Notes: a model not told the origin generated them from the sequence alone. A DNA stretch of 64,000 bases from Microglena sp. YARC (GCA_022414725.1 CM039464.1:52470026-52534025), one strand, 5' to 3'. Numbered from the stretch's first letter, positions 20,779 through 30,935 are shown. Translations and numbers: made by a program.

Positions 20779-21394
20779 ATCTATCTATCTATCTATCTAT
20801 CTACCTATCTATCTATCTATCTATCTATTTATTTATGTAGCCCTTACCACTGCAAGGTGCTTGATAGGTGAGTGGGTTCGTCTAGGCCTTGTATCTGGTC
20901 TATATATAACAAAAGACGAAAGACATCCCCTGACCCGTACACCACTGGGTCCCTATATAATTATATAATTACATAATTATTTATTATTATTTGATGTTGC
21001 CCTTGCTTAGAAAAAATGAAAACGAAACAATAAAGAAAACAAGATTTGTTTGCGCTTACATTTTCCTTTTTATTTTGTACTACAGAAGACGGCGAGCAGC
21101 CAAATTGCTGGCTGAAGCTATGTACAGTAACCGAGTTCAAGTTTAAGTTGCCCTTACCACTGTCAGGTGCTTGATAGGTCAGTGGATTCCTCTCCGCCTT
21201 GCATCTGGTGTATATATATCAAAACACGAATGATATCCCCTGAACCATAACCCCCTGGACCCCCCCTGCTTATTTATGTATGTATGATGTATATATATGT
21301 ATTCATATTGCCCTTACCACTGTCAGGCGCTTGAGAGGTGAGTGGGTTCCTCTCGGCCTCATCGTGTGCTTCTCCTTGACTGCTCGGGGCTTGC
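19174..21394 (-). CDS. BLOC-1 subunit 2-like protein (partial, N-terminus unresolved)
   Basis: Exons 19174-19344 (ending in TGA), 20100-20320 and probably 21318-21394 join in phase (phase 1, then 0) with GT-AG borders. The middle exon includes ELLTAMNEALLAKYSHMADV, which matches the BLOC1S2 signature of an LL-x2-MN followed by KY-x2-M-x-D and an amphipathic helix. The last exon (SLDEYEVQLDKLTTLVDSL, SRRMAQNL) continues the coiled coil, as in BLOC1S2. The known family works in BLOC-1/BORC complexes that control endolysosome biogenesis and positioning. The third exon reads APSSQGEAHDEAERNPLTS, an acidic/Ser-rich leader. No initiator ATG was found in frame, so at least one further 5' exon is missing. 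By-eye similarity only, but the motif spacing is good. Confidence 0.62.
19350..20090. repeat. Intron of the BLOC-1 gene with a ~150-bp repeated word
   Basis: Poly-G at about 19356-19370. Three copies of a block with 'aggttcctgagggagagg' and 'tccggttggagggt' occur near 19535, 19760 and 19895, interspersed with AT-rich tracts. No exon is supported. Confidence 0.55.
20430..20660 (-). pseudogene. Two degenerate copies of the BLOC-1 middle exon 5' half
   Basis: At about 20435-20505 and 20545-20650 the sequence repeats the acceptor and first 60-100 nt of exon 20100-20320 (CTCTCAACTCAGGGCGAAGC). The first copy keeps the TGTAG acceptor; the second has several indels. Neither continues into the KYSHMADV part. 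Confidence 0.8.
20655..20700 (+). mobile_element. Fragment of the tRNA-like element seen at 31.1 kb
   Basis: AACGCCTGGTGGGGCGTGGT and 'gaagggagcccc' match the left end of the element at 31135-31345. Here it is truncated by the adjacent TATC microsatellite. Confidence 0.6.
20703..20836. repeat. (TATC)n microsatellite
   Basis: About 30 copies of TATC with few interruptions. Confidence 0.95.
20838..21215 (-). repeat. Decoy copies of the BLOC-1 upstream exon 3' edge and donor
   Basis: Near 20840-20900 and 21148-21210 the segment CCCTTACCACTG...GCTTGATAGGT repeats the end of exon 21318-21394 with its GTAAGG donor. Each is followed by a similar spacer with TCTGGTSTATATATA. Confidence 0.75.
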
Positions 21395-21528
21395 CTGCAC
21401 CCATAGGGGAAGGCATACGTGTTAGAGGTGTGTGTGTGTATGTATCAATGGGTGAGGTGTGGTGGGTGGGTGGGTGGTGGAGTGGGGGTGGGGGGGGGCG
21501 TGCCTACAGGGTAGGCATATGTGTTAGA

Positions 21529-21637
<109 letters not shown>

Positions 21638-21734
21638 TACAGTCGAGGGGTAGGCCAAATAGGCTAAAGGGACTTGCCCAAGCGTGACAGGAAGGTATTA
21701 AAAGAAAAAGGCATTGATAAAACCTAGCTTCGGT

Positions 21735-22080
21735 CCGCTGCACTCGATTCCGATGCCACCTGTTGCTCCGATAGGCAACATTCTACACCAATTTTCCGCT
21801 TTGCTTGCGATGCGTCTAGGAATTGTCGTTATAGCCCCTAGTGTCATGGGCGGGCAAGTCCCTTAAGCATTTTTGGCGGAGCCCCCTCTTCAAGGGGGCA
21901 GGAGCCCCCATGTTTACCCATTTGTCCGTCCGACCGAAAAATTTCTTGAAGCCTGACGCGTCATCCAACGCTCGCGTAACTACCTCGCTTCTGTCAGCTC
22001 CATCGTTGCCACCTTTCCTTCCGTTGCCAACACATTCCGCCAATTTTCCGCGTCGCTTGAGACGCTGCATAGGACTTGTT
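21735..22080 (+). mobile_element. GGCGGAGCC element copy 6, preceded by a degenerate copy
   Basis: Full copy at 21871-22080 (TTTTTGGCGGAGCCCCC to GACGCTGCATAGGACTTGTT). At 21725-21828 a decayed right-hand part of another copy (TTCGGTCCGCTGCACTCG) resembles the remnant near 18040. Confidence 0.75.
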
Positions 22081-22239
22081 GGTCTACCCCTGGACTGTAA
22101 CAACATGAACATACACTAGAGGTAGCCAAATAGGCTGAAGGTACAGGCCCAATCTTGCTTCGATTTTTTATTTTTTATTATTGTTTCTGTTTCTATTAAC
22201 GCTTACTTTTTCCTGGTAATTATTTTACAGCCCAAGACG

Positions 22240-23015
22240 GCGAGCAGCCAACTTCTCCTTTGTTGAGCGAAACCGAATGTGAGTGCGTTCTGGATATCTT
22301 GCACTCACATTCCGTGTCGTCCATCACCCTTTGTTACACACATAGCCCAGATACGAGGCCTAGAAGAACCCCCTCCCCCCACCCCCACCAGCAACTGACA
22401 GTGGTACGGGCAATAGAGGGGATCCAGGGACTAGGGGTCGTAGATTTTACTGCGCAAGACGGCAAGCAGCCTTAAAGGCTGGAACCAGGGTACTTCAAAT
22501 GGCCAACGCTTTAGCGCACTTGAAATAAAAAAACTGCGCTTTGCAGTACAAAAAGCGCAAAAAATGCTTGCTGTGCCCACAAGGGATTGCAAAAAACTGC
22601 GCTTAAAGCGCAGAAGGGGTCAAAAAGTCAGCGCTCAAAAGCGCGCACTTTGAATTACCCTGGCTGGAACCATATGAGCAAGTTCAAGTTCTAGGGTTCA
22701 GGGAATTTCATTCATGTTTTGTTACATTTAGCCCAGATACGAGGCCTAGAAGAACCCCTCCCCCCCACCCCCACCCAGCAACTGACAGAGGTACGGGCAA
22801 TAGGGGGTCCAGGGACTAGGGGTCGTAGATTTTACTGCGCAAGATGGCAAGCACCTTAAAGGCTGAAACCATGTGAGCAAGTTCAAGTTCTAGGATTCAG
22901 GGAATGTCATTCATGTTTTGTTACACATAGCCCAGATACGAGGCCTAGAGGAATCCCCCACACCCCATCCACCCACCCAGCAACTGGCAGTGTTATGGCT
23001 AGCAGAGGGGGGCCT
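22240..23015. repeat. ~220-bp tandem repeat, about 2.5 units
   Basis: Units begin around 22330, 22725 and 22920 with TAGCCCAGATACGAGGCCTA, then a C-run and 'cagcaactgacagtgg', then TTTTACTGCGCAAGA. The first unit is interrupted by the MITE at 22486-22662. No gene seen. Confidence 0.8.
22486..22662. mobile_element. hAT-like MITE, family C (177 bp) with perfect 8-bp TSD and empty site
   Basis: Ends CAGGGTACTTCAAA and TTTGAATTACCCTG are inverted repeats (13/14). The 8-bp duplication GCTGGAAC flanks both sides (22478-22485, 22663-22670). The neighbouring tandem unit near 22860 reads 'aaaggctgaaaccatgtgag' without the element, a paralogous empty site. The interior consists of inverted GCGC/AAAAGCGC words. 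Confidence 0.88.
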
Positions 23016-23051
23016 AGGTATTTTTTACTTTTACGTGCCCATCAGGAGGTA

Positions 23052-23274
23052 CAGGGATTTTTATTTCCGCTATATATAGCGATCGCTAGTTTTGACCCCG
23101 TTTTAGCAAAATTATCGCTATACAAAAAGTAAAAGAAAAGTTTTTTTTGTGTGCCCTCAATGGCCCTGAAAGCTAAAAAAAGCTACAGAAAGCACTAAAA
23201 CGCTGTCCCCGGAGGAGGCCTAAAACCATAAAGCTATAAGAAACCCACTTTCATGTTTGAAAAATAAATCACTG
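23052..23274. mobile_element. hAT-like MITE, family A (223 bp) with perfect 8-bp TSD
   Basis: The best preserved family A copy. It starts CAGGGATTTTTATTTCC, has the palindromic core GCTATATATAGCGATCGC, and ends TTTGAAAAATAAATCACTG. The duplication AGGAGGTA is perfect on both sides (23044-23051, 23275-23282). Confidence 0.88.
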
Positions 23275-23282
23275 AGGAGGTA

Positions 23283-23492
23283 TCATCTTCTGCCAACAGC
23301 CGGGTCAAGCTGATCAATTAGGACTTGTCTTTGCAGGACGCACCAATTCTTATCAATTATTTCAGCGTCATTCTTCTCGTACAGCTCAAGCCTGTGCCCC
23401 CTCAGTTCAACTCTGATTGTCGCCCATCTCCTCATTAAGCGCGCGCAATGCCCTGCTTCGCATGCAGCTGAGACAACACGGGAAGGTTCCAT
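23283..23492 (-). CDS. Unrecognised short open segment
   Basis: Open for 69 codons with mixed composition, including ELRGHRLELYEKNDAEIID. It could be an exon fragment. A second frame in the same stretch (RSRALRALNEEMGDN) is also open for a while, so the reading frame is uncertain. No family recognised and no clear splice sites. Confidence 0.2.
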   Translation of the reverse strand: MEPSRVVSAACEAGHCARLMRRWATIRVELRGHRLELYEKNDAEIIDKNWCVLQRQVLIDQLDPAVGRR

Positions 23493-23654
23493 GCTGCCAC
23501 CCCTTGCTCTCCTTGCATGGTATATTGGTATGGTATGGCATGGTGCAGCATAGCATAATTCCGAGTATAGGGCGTATATCAGTATATGGCATGAACATTT
23601 GCGATGTTTTTAGTATTTTTGATTTTTCTGAGCACCTCATTTAGGGCAGGGGTG

Positions 23655-24010
23655 AGAGTGTGTGTGTGTGGTGGTGGGGGGGGGGGGTGGGGGTGGGGGG
23701 GGGGGGGGGGGGGGGGGGGGGTCAGCCATCTCACGCCCCGTAATAAGGCTTACTATTTTTACCTGATTGATTACATACATACAGGAGGTCAGGTACCGTA
23801 GGCGCAATCGGATTAATCACTGAATTGCATTTACACTGTAGCACGAATTCTGGGCCCCTGTCAGTAACGACGATTGTTTGGGGTTCAGTTCACATGTGCC
23901 TTTTCTCTTTAGCTCCTCATGGTACATACAGGAGGCCAGGTACTGTAGATGCGATCGCAAATGCACAGTTGCCTCTCTTTTGAAGATGAAAATGTCTGAA
24001 CCGTAGTACC
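23655..24010. other. Poly-G tract and fragments of the 'ctcacgcc-cgtaataagg' repeat
   Basis: Poly-G with interruptions at about 23675-23721, followed by a fragment of the 26.0-26.3 kb repeat. No gene seen. Confidence 0.5.
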
Positions 24011-24205
24011 TCAAAGGTTCGTACTGTAGTACACCACAAGTTCGTCAGTACCTCAAAGGTTCGTACTGTAGTACACCACAAGTTCGTCAGTACCTCAAAG
24101 GTTCGTACTAAAGTACCCCAAGGGTCCGTTAGTACCTCAAACGTTCGTACTGTAGTACACCATAAGTTCGTCGGTACCTGAAAGGTTCGTCCTGTAGTAC
24201 CCCAA
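24005..24205. repeat. ~42-bp minisatellite, about 5 copies
   Basis: Unit AGTACCTCAAAGGTTCGTAC plus 'tgtagtacaccacaagttcgtc'. A single related unit recurs near 24635-24670. The repeats are contiguous, with no unique spacers. Confidence 0.85.
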
Positions 24206-24213
24206 GGGTCGGT

Positions 24214-24476
24214 AACATTACATTACATTACATTACATGTTAAAGTCTACTTGACACCGCGAGGGTGTATGAGACTCTGTGCTTTAAACAAAAAGAAAAA
24301 GCACCCACAAAGCAAAAACCCCATTACATCAGGGGTGTGTCGAGGACAAACAAACCAAACTCCCAACCACCGTTTTGGTGGCGTAGGTATTAAACCCCTT
24401 AGAGCCGGACCCAGATCTCAACCACTTACAGTGGCGGAGGTAAGAAGCTAACAAATGAGAAGTCACAAGAAGAAGA
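24214..24476 (-). mobile_element. SINE-like element with (TGTAA)n tail, copy 1
   Basis: About 263 bp, near-identical to the copy at 63503-63768 in the opposite orientation. The 3' tail is a pentanucleotide run (TGTAA on the element strand). Near the 5' end a TAAGTGGTTGAGA segment and GGGTTTAATACC 30-odd bases later resemble RNA polymerase III A and B boxes. No coding capacity. Confidence 0.75.
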
Positions 24477-24479
24477 AAA

Positions 24480-25032
24480 AAAGGGATGATAAATTACGGT
24501 GCCACTAAGCAGTCCAGGGCTTCCTGTCTTGCTCTTCTACAAGTAGAAAGATAGTCGGCTAGGTTGCTCCAAAAAGACTTAGTGCCATTTCCATTCATAA
24601 AGGTTCTGAATGTGGAATCGCAGAAGTAAGTAAGTACCTCAAAGGTTTGTACTAAAGTATCCCAAAGGTCCATGACGTGTCGCATACGAAAAGTGGTGTA
24701 TGCTACCCATGTTGACTCTGCCAGCAGACGGTGCGCAGCCTGAACGCCAATAAACCATGCAATAAAAAAAGGTAGTGTATGCTACCCATGTTGACTCTGC
24801 CAACAGATGGCGCGCAGCCTGAAGGCCGATATACCATGTAATAAAAATAAAAAAGGAAGCTGGGAGGGAGATTCAGTTCCCTCAGGAAGTTATGCATGAC
24901 ATTTTTATTTTTATATTATTTTTATTTATTTATTTATTATGCATGACTGTGCATGACATTTTTTTTATGCATGACGGTTTGATTTGTTTTTAAATATTTT
25001 ATGCATGACATTTTTATTCTGGTATTGAAAGT
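24480..25032. repeat. Mixed spacer with a ~90-bp duplication
   Basis: At 24700-24765 and 24778-24840 the phrase GCTACCCATGTTGACTCTGC is repeated. AT-rich 'tatttatttatt' and 'atgcatgacattttt' repeats follow at 24895-25015. No gene seen. Confidence 0.6.
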
Positions 25033-25104
25033 ATTTTTGGCGGAGCCTCCCCTTCTCGGGGGCGGGAGCCCCCAGGGCCACCACGTTGTTCGTTTGTCCG
25101 ACCA
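25033..25104 (+). mobile_element. GGCGGAGCC element, copy 7 (truncated)
   Basis: Only the left third is present, TTTTTGGCGGAGCCTCCCC to GTTTGTCCGACC. Confidence 0.7.
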
Positions 25105-25109
25105 CAAGA

Positions 25110-25710
25110 ACCACCTTAAATACACTGATCATGTCGTAAGCATGCTCTAAGGATTCAAGGTAGTTGGCCCAAGGGTGGGTGAAGTAGCCGCCTAGAGGTT
25201 GCTACGCGTAGTCCCCAAAAGAAAGAGTGATCTGTATGACCGTTCTCCAACCTCCTTGAATACACTGAGCATGTCGTAAGCATGCTATGTGGATTCAAGG
25301 TGGTAAGCCCAAGGGCGGGTGGAAGGAGCTGCATAGAAGCTGCTACGCGTAGTCACAAAAAGAAAGAGTGATGTGTAAGACCGTTCTCCAACCTCCTTGA
25401 ATACACTGAGCATGTCGTAAGCACGCTCCGTGGATTCAAGGTGGTTGGCTCAAGGGCAGGTGGAAGGAGTTGCCTAGAAGACGCTATGCGTAGCCCCCAA
25501 AAGAAAAATAGTGATGCGTAAGACTGTTCTCCAACCACCTTGGATACACTGAGCATGTCGTACGTAAAATCTGTGGATTCAAGGTGGTTGGCCCAAGGGC
25601 GGGTGGAAGGAGCTGCATAGAAGCTGCTACGCGTAGCCCCCAAAAGAAAGGGTGATATGTATGAGTGTTCTCCAACTACCTTGAATACACTGAGCAAGTT
25701 GTATGCATAA
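25110..25710. repeat. ~145-bp tandem repeat, 4 copies
   Basis: Unit with TTGAATACACTGAGCATGTC, GATTCAAGGTGGTTGGC and GAAGCTGCTACGCGTAG. The GAGCTGCMTAGAAGCTGCT word resembles the arm of MITE family B. Frames of 60-120 codons on the minus strand are repeat artefacts. Confidence 0.85.
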
Positions 25711-25870
25711 GGAACGGCAATCATATGATATCATGTCATCATACGATATCATATGATGCCAGCAGTCTGACTAGGCTGAAGCTACCATTTATACACAATA
25801 TCATAATACGCAGTTTGTATGCTTTCATACTCGCCTTCGGTCAACATAATATGATATGCCGGTCCCTACA
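25710..25870. repeat. Outlying copy of the ATCATATGAT-rich repeat
   Basis: Contains TCATACGATATCATATGATG and 'gccttcggtcaacataatatgatatgccgg', matching the monomer of the 53.4-56.2 kb array. Confidence 0.75.
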
Positions 25871-25979
25871 TATGCATGCTCTGTGCATACGTATGTGTAG
25901 GCATGCTATTTATTTATTTATCACCCTTATTAATGCACAGATCTTGTGTATGATCACTAAGGCACTACAGAATTTATTT

Positions 25980-26335
25980 ATCACCGACATGTTGTATGCA
26001 TACGCTGTGCATTCAAGGTGGTTGGCCCCAATTCAAGCAAACTGGCTGGCCCCCTTAACCTCACACCTCGTAATACAGCAAACCATTTATTTATTGGTGG
26101 TTGGCCCCAGTGCAAGCAAACGGGCTGGCATCCTCAACCCCACACCTCGTATTAGAGCACTGTTTATTGATGTATTGTGAGGTGCTTGGTGGTTGGCCCA
26201 GGGCAATCTAACAGGCTGGCCCCCTCAACCTCACACCTCGTAACAAGGCGAACCATTTATTTATTGGTGGTTGGCCCCAGGGCAAGCAAACGGGCTGGCC
26301 CCCTCAACCTCACACCTCGTAAAACGGGGTGTACT
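25980..26335. repeat. ~80-bp repeat 'ggttggccccagggcaagc', about 4 copies
   Basis: Units contain GGCTGGCCCCCTCAACCTCA and 'cacctcgtaata'. Fragments of the same unit occur at 6.7, 23.7, 49.4-49.7 and 62.55 kb, so it is also dispersed. Confidence 0.8.
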
Positions 26336-26379
26336 TTTTATTCATTTATTATTTATTTATCATGTCTGTAATCACCACC

Positions 26380-26790
26380 ATAAAGATCTTGCCAAGGCAC
26401 TACACATGTTGTGTGTGGTCACTAAGGCACTACCTATCTTGTGTGTGATCACAAATGCACTACAGATCTTGCCAAGGCATTACACATCTCGTCTGTGGTC
26501 ACTAAGGCACTACCTAACTTGTGTGTGATCACAAAGGAACTAAAGATCTTGCCAAGGCACTACACATCTTGTCGGTGGTCACTAAGGCACTACATATCTT
26601 GTGTGTGATCACGAAGGCAGTACAGATTCTGCCTGTCATCACGTCGACATTCCATTATATCTCGTATGTGATCACTAAGGCACTACATATCTAGTGTGTG
26701 AACTCTTAGATACTATGGATCTTGCTAAGGCACTACACATCTAGTCTGTGATCAGTTTGGCATCACACATTCTTTAAGTGATCACAAATG
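26380..26790. repeat. ~28-bp degenerate minisatellite
   Basis: Repeated 'gtgatcactaaggcactac' and 'atcttgtgtgtg' words, about 14 units with substitutions. Confidence 0.75.
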
Positions 26791-26821
26791 CAACATCTAT
26801 GAAAATATCGTGTTGGCTATC

Positions 26822-27020
26822 ATCATAATTTCTCTTTTCCACAACGAGCAACAGCTTCCAGGCAGCTCCCCGAGACAGCCACTGGGCTACGCCCCATGAG
26901 TACAACACTCGTGGGAAGAAGATTCGGTAAGCTTCCAGATGCACTACTAGGATTTGCTGCATAGCTAGTCAAGGGAGCTGCCTAGAAGCTGTTGCTCATA
27001 GCAGAAAAGAAAGGCGATGC
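26822..27020. mobile_element. MITE family B, copy 2
   Basis: Inverted arms of about 40 bp: CGAGCAACAGCTTCCAGGCA on the left and its complement, GGGAGCTGCCTAGAAGCTGT, on the right. The termini are diverged and no convincing target duplication is seen. Boundaries are approximate. Confidence 0.65.
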
Positions 27021-27085
27021 CGACCACTGGGTCTAGCCCAGGTTTCTGGCAATAGCTGATTCAGAAACCTTCATAATAGACATAG

Positions 27086-27205
27086 CTTTTTGGCGGAGCC
27101 CCCCTTCTGGGTGGCGGGAGCCCCCAGATTCACCCCGTTGTCCGTCCGACGGACGACTAAGACTAAGCCTAACACGCCAGCCAACTGTCTTGTAACTAAC
27201 ATGGC
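27086..27205 (+). mobile_element. GGCGGAGCC element, copy 8 (truncated)
   Basis: From TTTTTGGCGGAGCCCCCC to 'gccaactgtcttgtaactaac'; the right third is missing. Confidence 0.7.
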
Positions 27206-27236
27206 CCAAGCACTCGACCTAGACCCTCTGTTACCT

Positions 27237-27237
<1 letters not shown>

Positions 27238-27279
<42 letters not shown>

Positions 27280-27281
27280 CA
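27238..27281. repeat. (GAT)n microsatellite
   Basis: About 14 perfect copies of the ATG/GAT triplet. Confidence 0.95.
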
Positions 27282-27544
27282 TTTTCCTGGTGCCCTACTG
27301 GACTCCAAATGTGCCCTCAGCTTGACAGAGTCAAGGGGGACTTATGAACATCATACACCCAAAAACAAATGATGAGCTATTCTGATTGGTGAAAATTTAT
27401 CAGCATGCTCCATTGCCACCAAGGATTATCCAAGTGACTGAGTTCATCTTTCGGCCCATGGCCCCCAACAAGCGCTCCAACCTCATGCCTTGCCATAACG
27501 CACAACATTTGTTTATTTACTGCAGATCTTGATCACCTCCATCA

Positions 27545-28350
27545 CTCCAGGCTGATTACCGGTGCGCATGAAGTAGCGATTCAAGTTAGCTAATGATGAC
27601 TCATCATTACTAATGGCCTATTGTCGGGTTACTAATAAATAATTATGACCTATGTGCATTAAGTAGCGATTCAATCTAGCTTATGATTCCTAATAATTAC
27701 TTATGATGGCCTGTGTGCTTGAAGTAGCGATTCACGTTAGCTAAGGATGACTAATGGGTTACTACTACCTGATTATGGCCTGTGTCCATGAATTAGCGAT
27801 GTAATTAGCTTATGACGACTAATCATTAATAAGGGGTTACTAATAACTAATTAAGACCTGCGTGCATGAAGTATCGATTCAAGTTAGCTAATGATGACTA
27901 ATTATAACTACTGTGTTACTAATGGGTTCCTAATAACTCATTATTCCCGGTGTGCATGAATTAGCGATTCAAGAAAGCTAATGATGACTAATGGGCTGCT
28001 AAAATGTAATTATTACAAGTGTGCATGAAGTAGCGATTTAAGTTAGCTAATGATGACTTATCATTACTAATGGGTTCCTAATAACTAATAATGACGTGTG
28101 TGCATGAATCCTGAGCCACAACCAGTTTCAAGATCTGCTTCTGAGACAGATCCAATTTCGAGATCTGAATGCACAAAGATGCAACAGGCCCTTCAAGAAG
28201 ACTACCGGCCTACTGGATGAAGTAGCGATTTAAGTTAGCACCCGGTTTCTAAATCAGCATCTTGAGACACTCCCAGTTTCAAGATCTGGATGAACAAAGA
28301 TGCAACAGACGCTCCAAGAATGCAGCCGACCTACTATATAAAGTAGCGAT
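27545..28350. repeat. ~85-bp tandem repeat 'gtagcgattcaagttagc'
   Basis: Seven or so units with GCATGAAGTAGCGATTCAAG, 'gttagctaatgatgacta' and TAATGGGTTACTAATAACTA, degenerate. The same phrase also borders the pentapeptide-like array on both sides (28220-28350, 30550-30580). Confidence 0.8.
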
Positions 28351-28354
28351 TGAA

Positions 28355-30400
28355 GTTAACACCCAGTTTCAAGATGTGAATCTGCGCCACGCCCAGTTTT
28401 AAGATCTGCACATGAGAAACACCAAGTTTCAAGATTTCAATCTGAGCCACGCCCACATTCAAGATCTACACCTGAGAAACACCCAGTTTCAAGATGTGAA
28501 TCTGAGCCACGCCCAGTTTCAAGATATGCACCTGAGAAACACCCAGTTTGAAGATGTGAATCTGAGCCACGCCCAGTTACAAGATCTGCACCTGAGAAAC
28601 ACCCTGTTTCAAGATGTGAATCTGAGCCACGCCCAGTTTCAAGATCTGCACCTGAGAAACACCTAGTTTCAAGATGTGAATCTGAGCCACGCCCAGTTTC
28701 AAGATCTGCACCTGAGAAACACCCAATTTCAAGATGTGAATTTGAGCCACGCCCAGTTTCAAGATCTGCACCTGAGAAACACCCTGTTTCAAGATGTGAA
28801 TCTGAGCCAAGCCCAGTTTCAAGATGTGAATCTGAGCCAAGCCTAGTTTCATGATCTACACCTGAGAAACACCCTGTTTCAAGATGTGAATCTAAGCCAC
28901 GCCCAGTTTCAAGATCTACACATGAGAAACACCCTGTTTCAAGATGTGAATCTGAGCCATGCCCAGTTTCAAGATCTGCACCTGAGAAACACCCAGCTTT
29001 AAGATCTGCACCTGAGAAACACCCAGTTTCAAGATGTTAATCTGAGCCACGCCCACATTCAAGATATGCACCTGAGAAACACCGAGTTTCAAGATGTGAA
29101 TCTGAGCCACGCCCAGTTACAAGATCTGCACCTGAGAAACGCCCAGTTTCAAGATTTCAGTCTGAGCCACGCCCTGTTTCAAGATCTACACCTGAGAAAC
29201 ACCCAGTTTCAAGATGTGAATCTGAGCCACGCCCAGTTTTAAGATCTGCACCTGAGAAACACCTAGTTATAAGATATGAATCTGAGCCACGCCCAGTTTC
29301 AAGATCTGCACATGAGAAACACCATGTTTCAAGATGTGAATCTGAGCCACGCCCAGTTTCAAGATATGCACCTGAGAAACACCCAGTTTCAAGATCTGCA
29401 TCTTGAGACAAATCCAGTTTCAAGATATGCACCTGAGAAACACCCAGTTTCAAGATTTGCATCTTGAGACAAATCCAGTTTCAAGATATGCACCTGAGAA
29501 ACACCTAGTTTCAAGATCTGCACCTGAGAAACACCCTGTTTCAAGATGTGAATCTGAGCCACGCCCAGTTTCAAGATCTGCACCTGAGAAACACCCAGTT
29601 TCAAGATCTGCACCTGAGAAACACCCTGTTTCAAGATGTGAATCTGAGCCACGCCCAGTTTCAAGATGTGAATCTGAGCCACGCCTAGTTTCATTATCTA
29701 CACCTGAGAAACACCCTGTTTCAAGATGTGAATCTGAGCCACGCCCAGTTTCAAGATCTACGCATGAGAAACACCCTGTTTCAAGATGTGAATCTGACCC
29801 ATGCCCAGTTTCAAGATCTGCACCTGAGAAACACCCAGCTTCAAGATCTGCACTTGAGAAACACCCAGTTTCAAGATGTGAATCTGAGCCACGCCCACAT
29901 TCAAGATCTGCACCTGAGAAACACCCAGTTTCAAGATGTGAATCTGAGCCACACCCAGTTACAAGATCTGCACCTGAGAAACACCCTGTTTCAAGATTTC
30001 AGGTTGAGCCACGCCCAGTTTCAAGATCTACACCTGAGAAACACCCAGTTTCAAGATGTGAATCTGAGCCACGCCCACATTCAAGATCTGCACCTGAGAA
30101 ACACCCAGTTTTAAGATATGAATCTGAGCCACGCCCAGTTTCAAGATCTGCACCTGAGAAACACCATGTTTCAAGATGTGAATCTGAGCCACGCCCCGTT
30201 TCAAGATATGCACCTGACAAACACCCAGTTTCAAGATCTGCATCTTGAGACAAATCCAGTTTCGAGATATGCACCTGAGAAACACCCAGTTTCAAGATTT
30301 GCATCTTGAGACAAATCCAGTTTCAAGATATGCACCTGAGAAACACCCAGTTTCAAGATCTGCATCTTGAGACAAATCCAGTTTCAAGATCTGAATGCAC
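28355..30400 (+). pseudogene. 60-bp array reading as pentapeptide repeats, interrupted by stops
   Basis: About 34 tandem units of 60 bp (two 30-bp halves). In one plus frame each unit reads NLSHAQFQDLHLRNTQFQDV, four pentads with L or F at the central position and D/N/H two residues later, the layout of pentapeptide-repeat (A-D/N-L-x-x) proteins. Longest open runs in this frame are 28412-28666 and 29728-30114. They are broken by stops that look like single changes (CAG to TAG, TTC to TTT-AAG shifts) and by frame shifts near 29403-29470. No start context, promoter or intron is visible, and the other strand is also open, so this may be plain minisatellite DNA. Known pentapeptide-repeat proteins fold as right-handed beta helices. 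Confidence 0.35.
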
Positions 30401-30600
30401 AAAGATGCAACAGGCCCTTCAAGAAAACTACAGTCCAACTGGAAATAGTACAATTCAATTTAGCACCCAGTTTCAGGATCTGCATCTTGACACACACGTA
30501 GTTCCAAAATCTGCATCTAAGATACAACAGACCCTCCAAGAACGCAATCGACATACTATATGTAGTAGCGATTCAAGTTAGATTATGCTGAGGACAAGGG
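30400..30600. repeat. Right border of the 60-bp array
   Basis: The words 'gatctgaatgcacaaagatg', 'caacaggcccttcaagaa' and 'tgtagtagcgattcaag' mirror those at 28150-28350, so the 60-bp array is bracketed by direct copies of the same segment. Confidence 0.7.
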
Positions 30601-30935
30601 CAGGCCCCTACTAGCCTGGGACCAGCAAATCATATGATGATTACTAATGTGTACCGTATACATTGAAACACTTCTGCACCACACTTCTGAGAACAGAAAT
30701 GCCTCATGTTTACTAGCCTGGGACCAGCAAATCATATGATGATTACTAATGTGTACCGTATACATTGAAACACTTCTGCACCACACTTCTGAGAACAGAA
30801 ATGCCTCATGTTTACTAGCCTAGGACCAGCAAATCATATGATGATTACTAATGTGTACCGTATACATTTAAACACTTCTGCACCACACTTCTGAGAACAG
30901 AAATGCCTCATGTTTACTAGCCAGGGACCAGCAAA
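30600..30935. repeat. ~103-bp tandem repeat, about 3 copies
   Basis: Unit with TACTAGCCTGGGACCAGCAA, ATGTGTACCGTATACATTGA and CTGAGAACAGAAATGCCTCA, nearly perfect. Confidence 0.9.

Noticed and set aside
24005..24205. Possible CRISPR-like array of ~42-bp repeats
   Set aside because: Units are contiguous with no unique spacers, there are no cas genes, and the DNA is eukaryotic.
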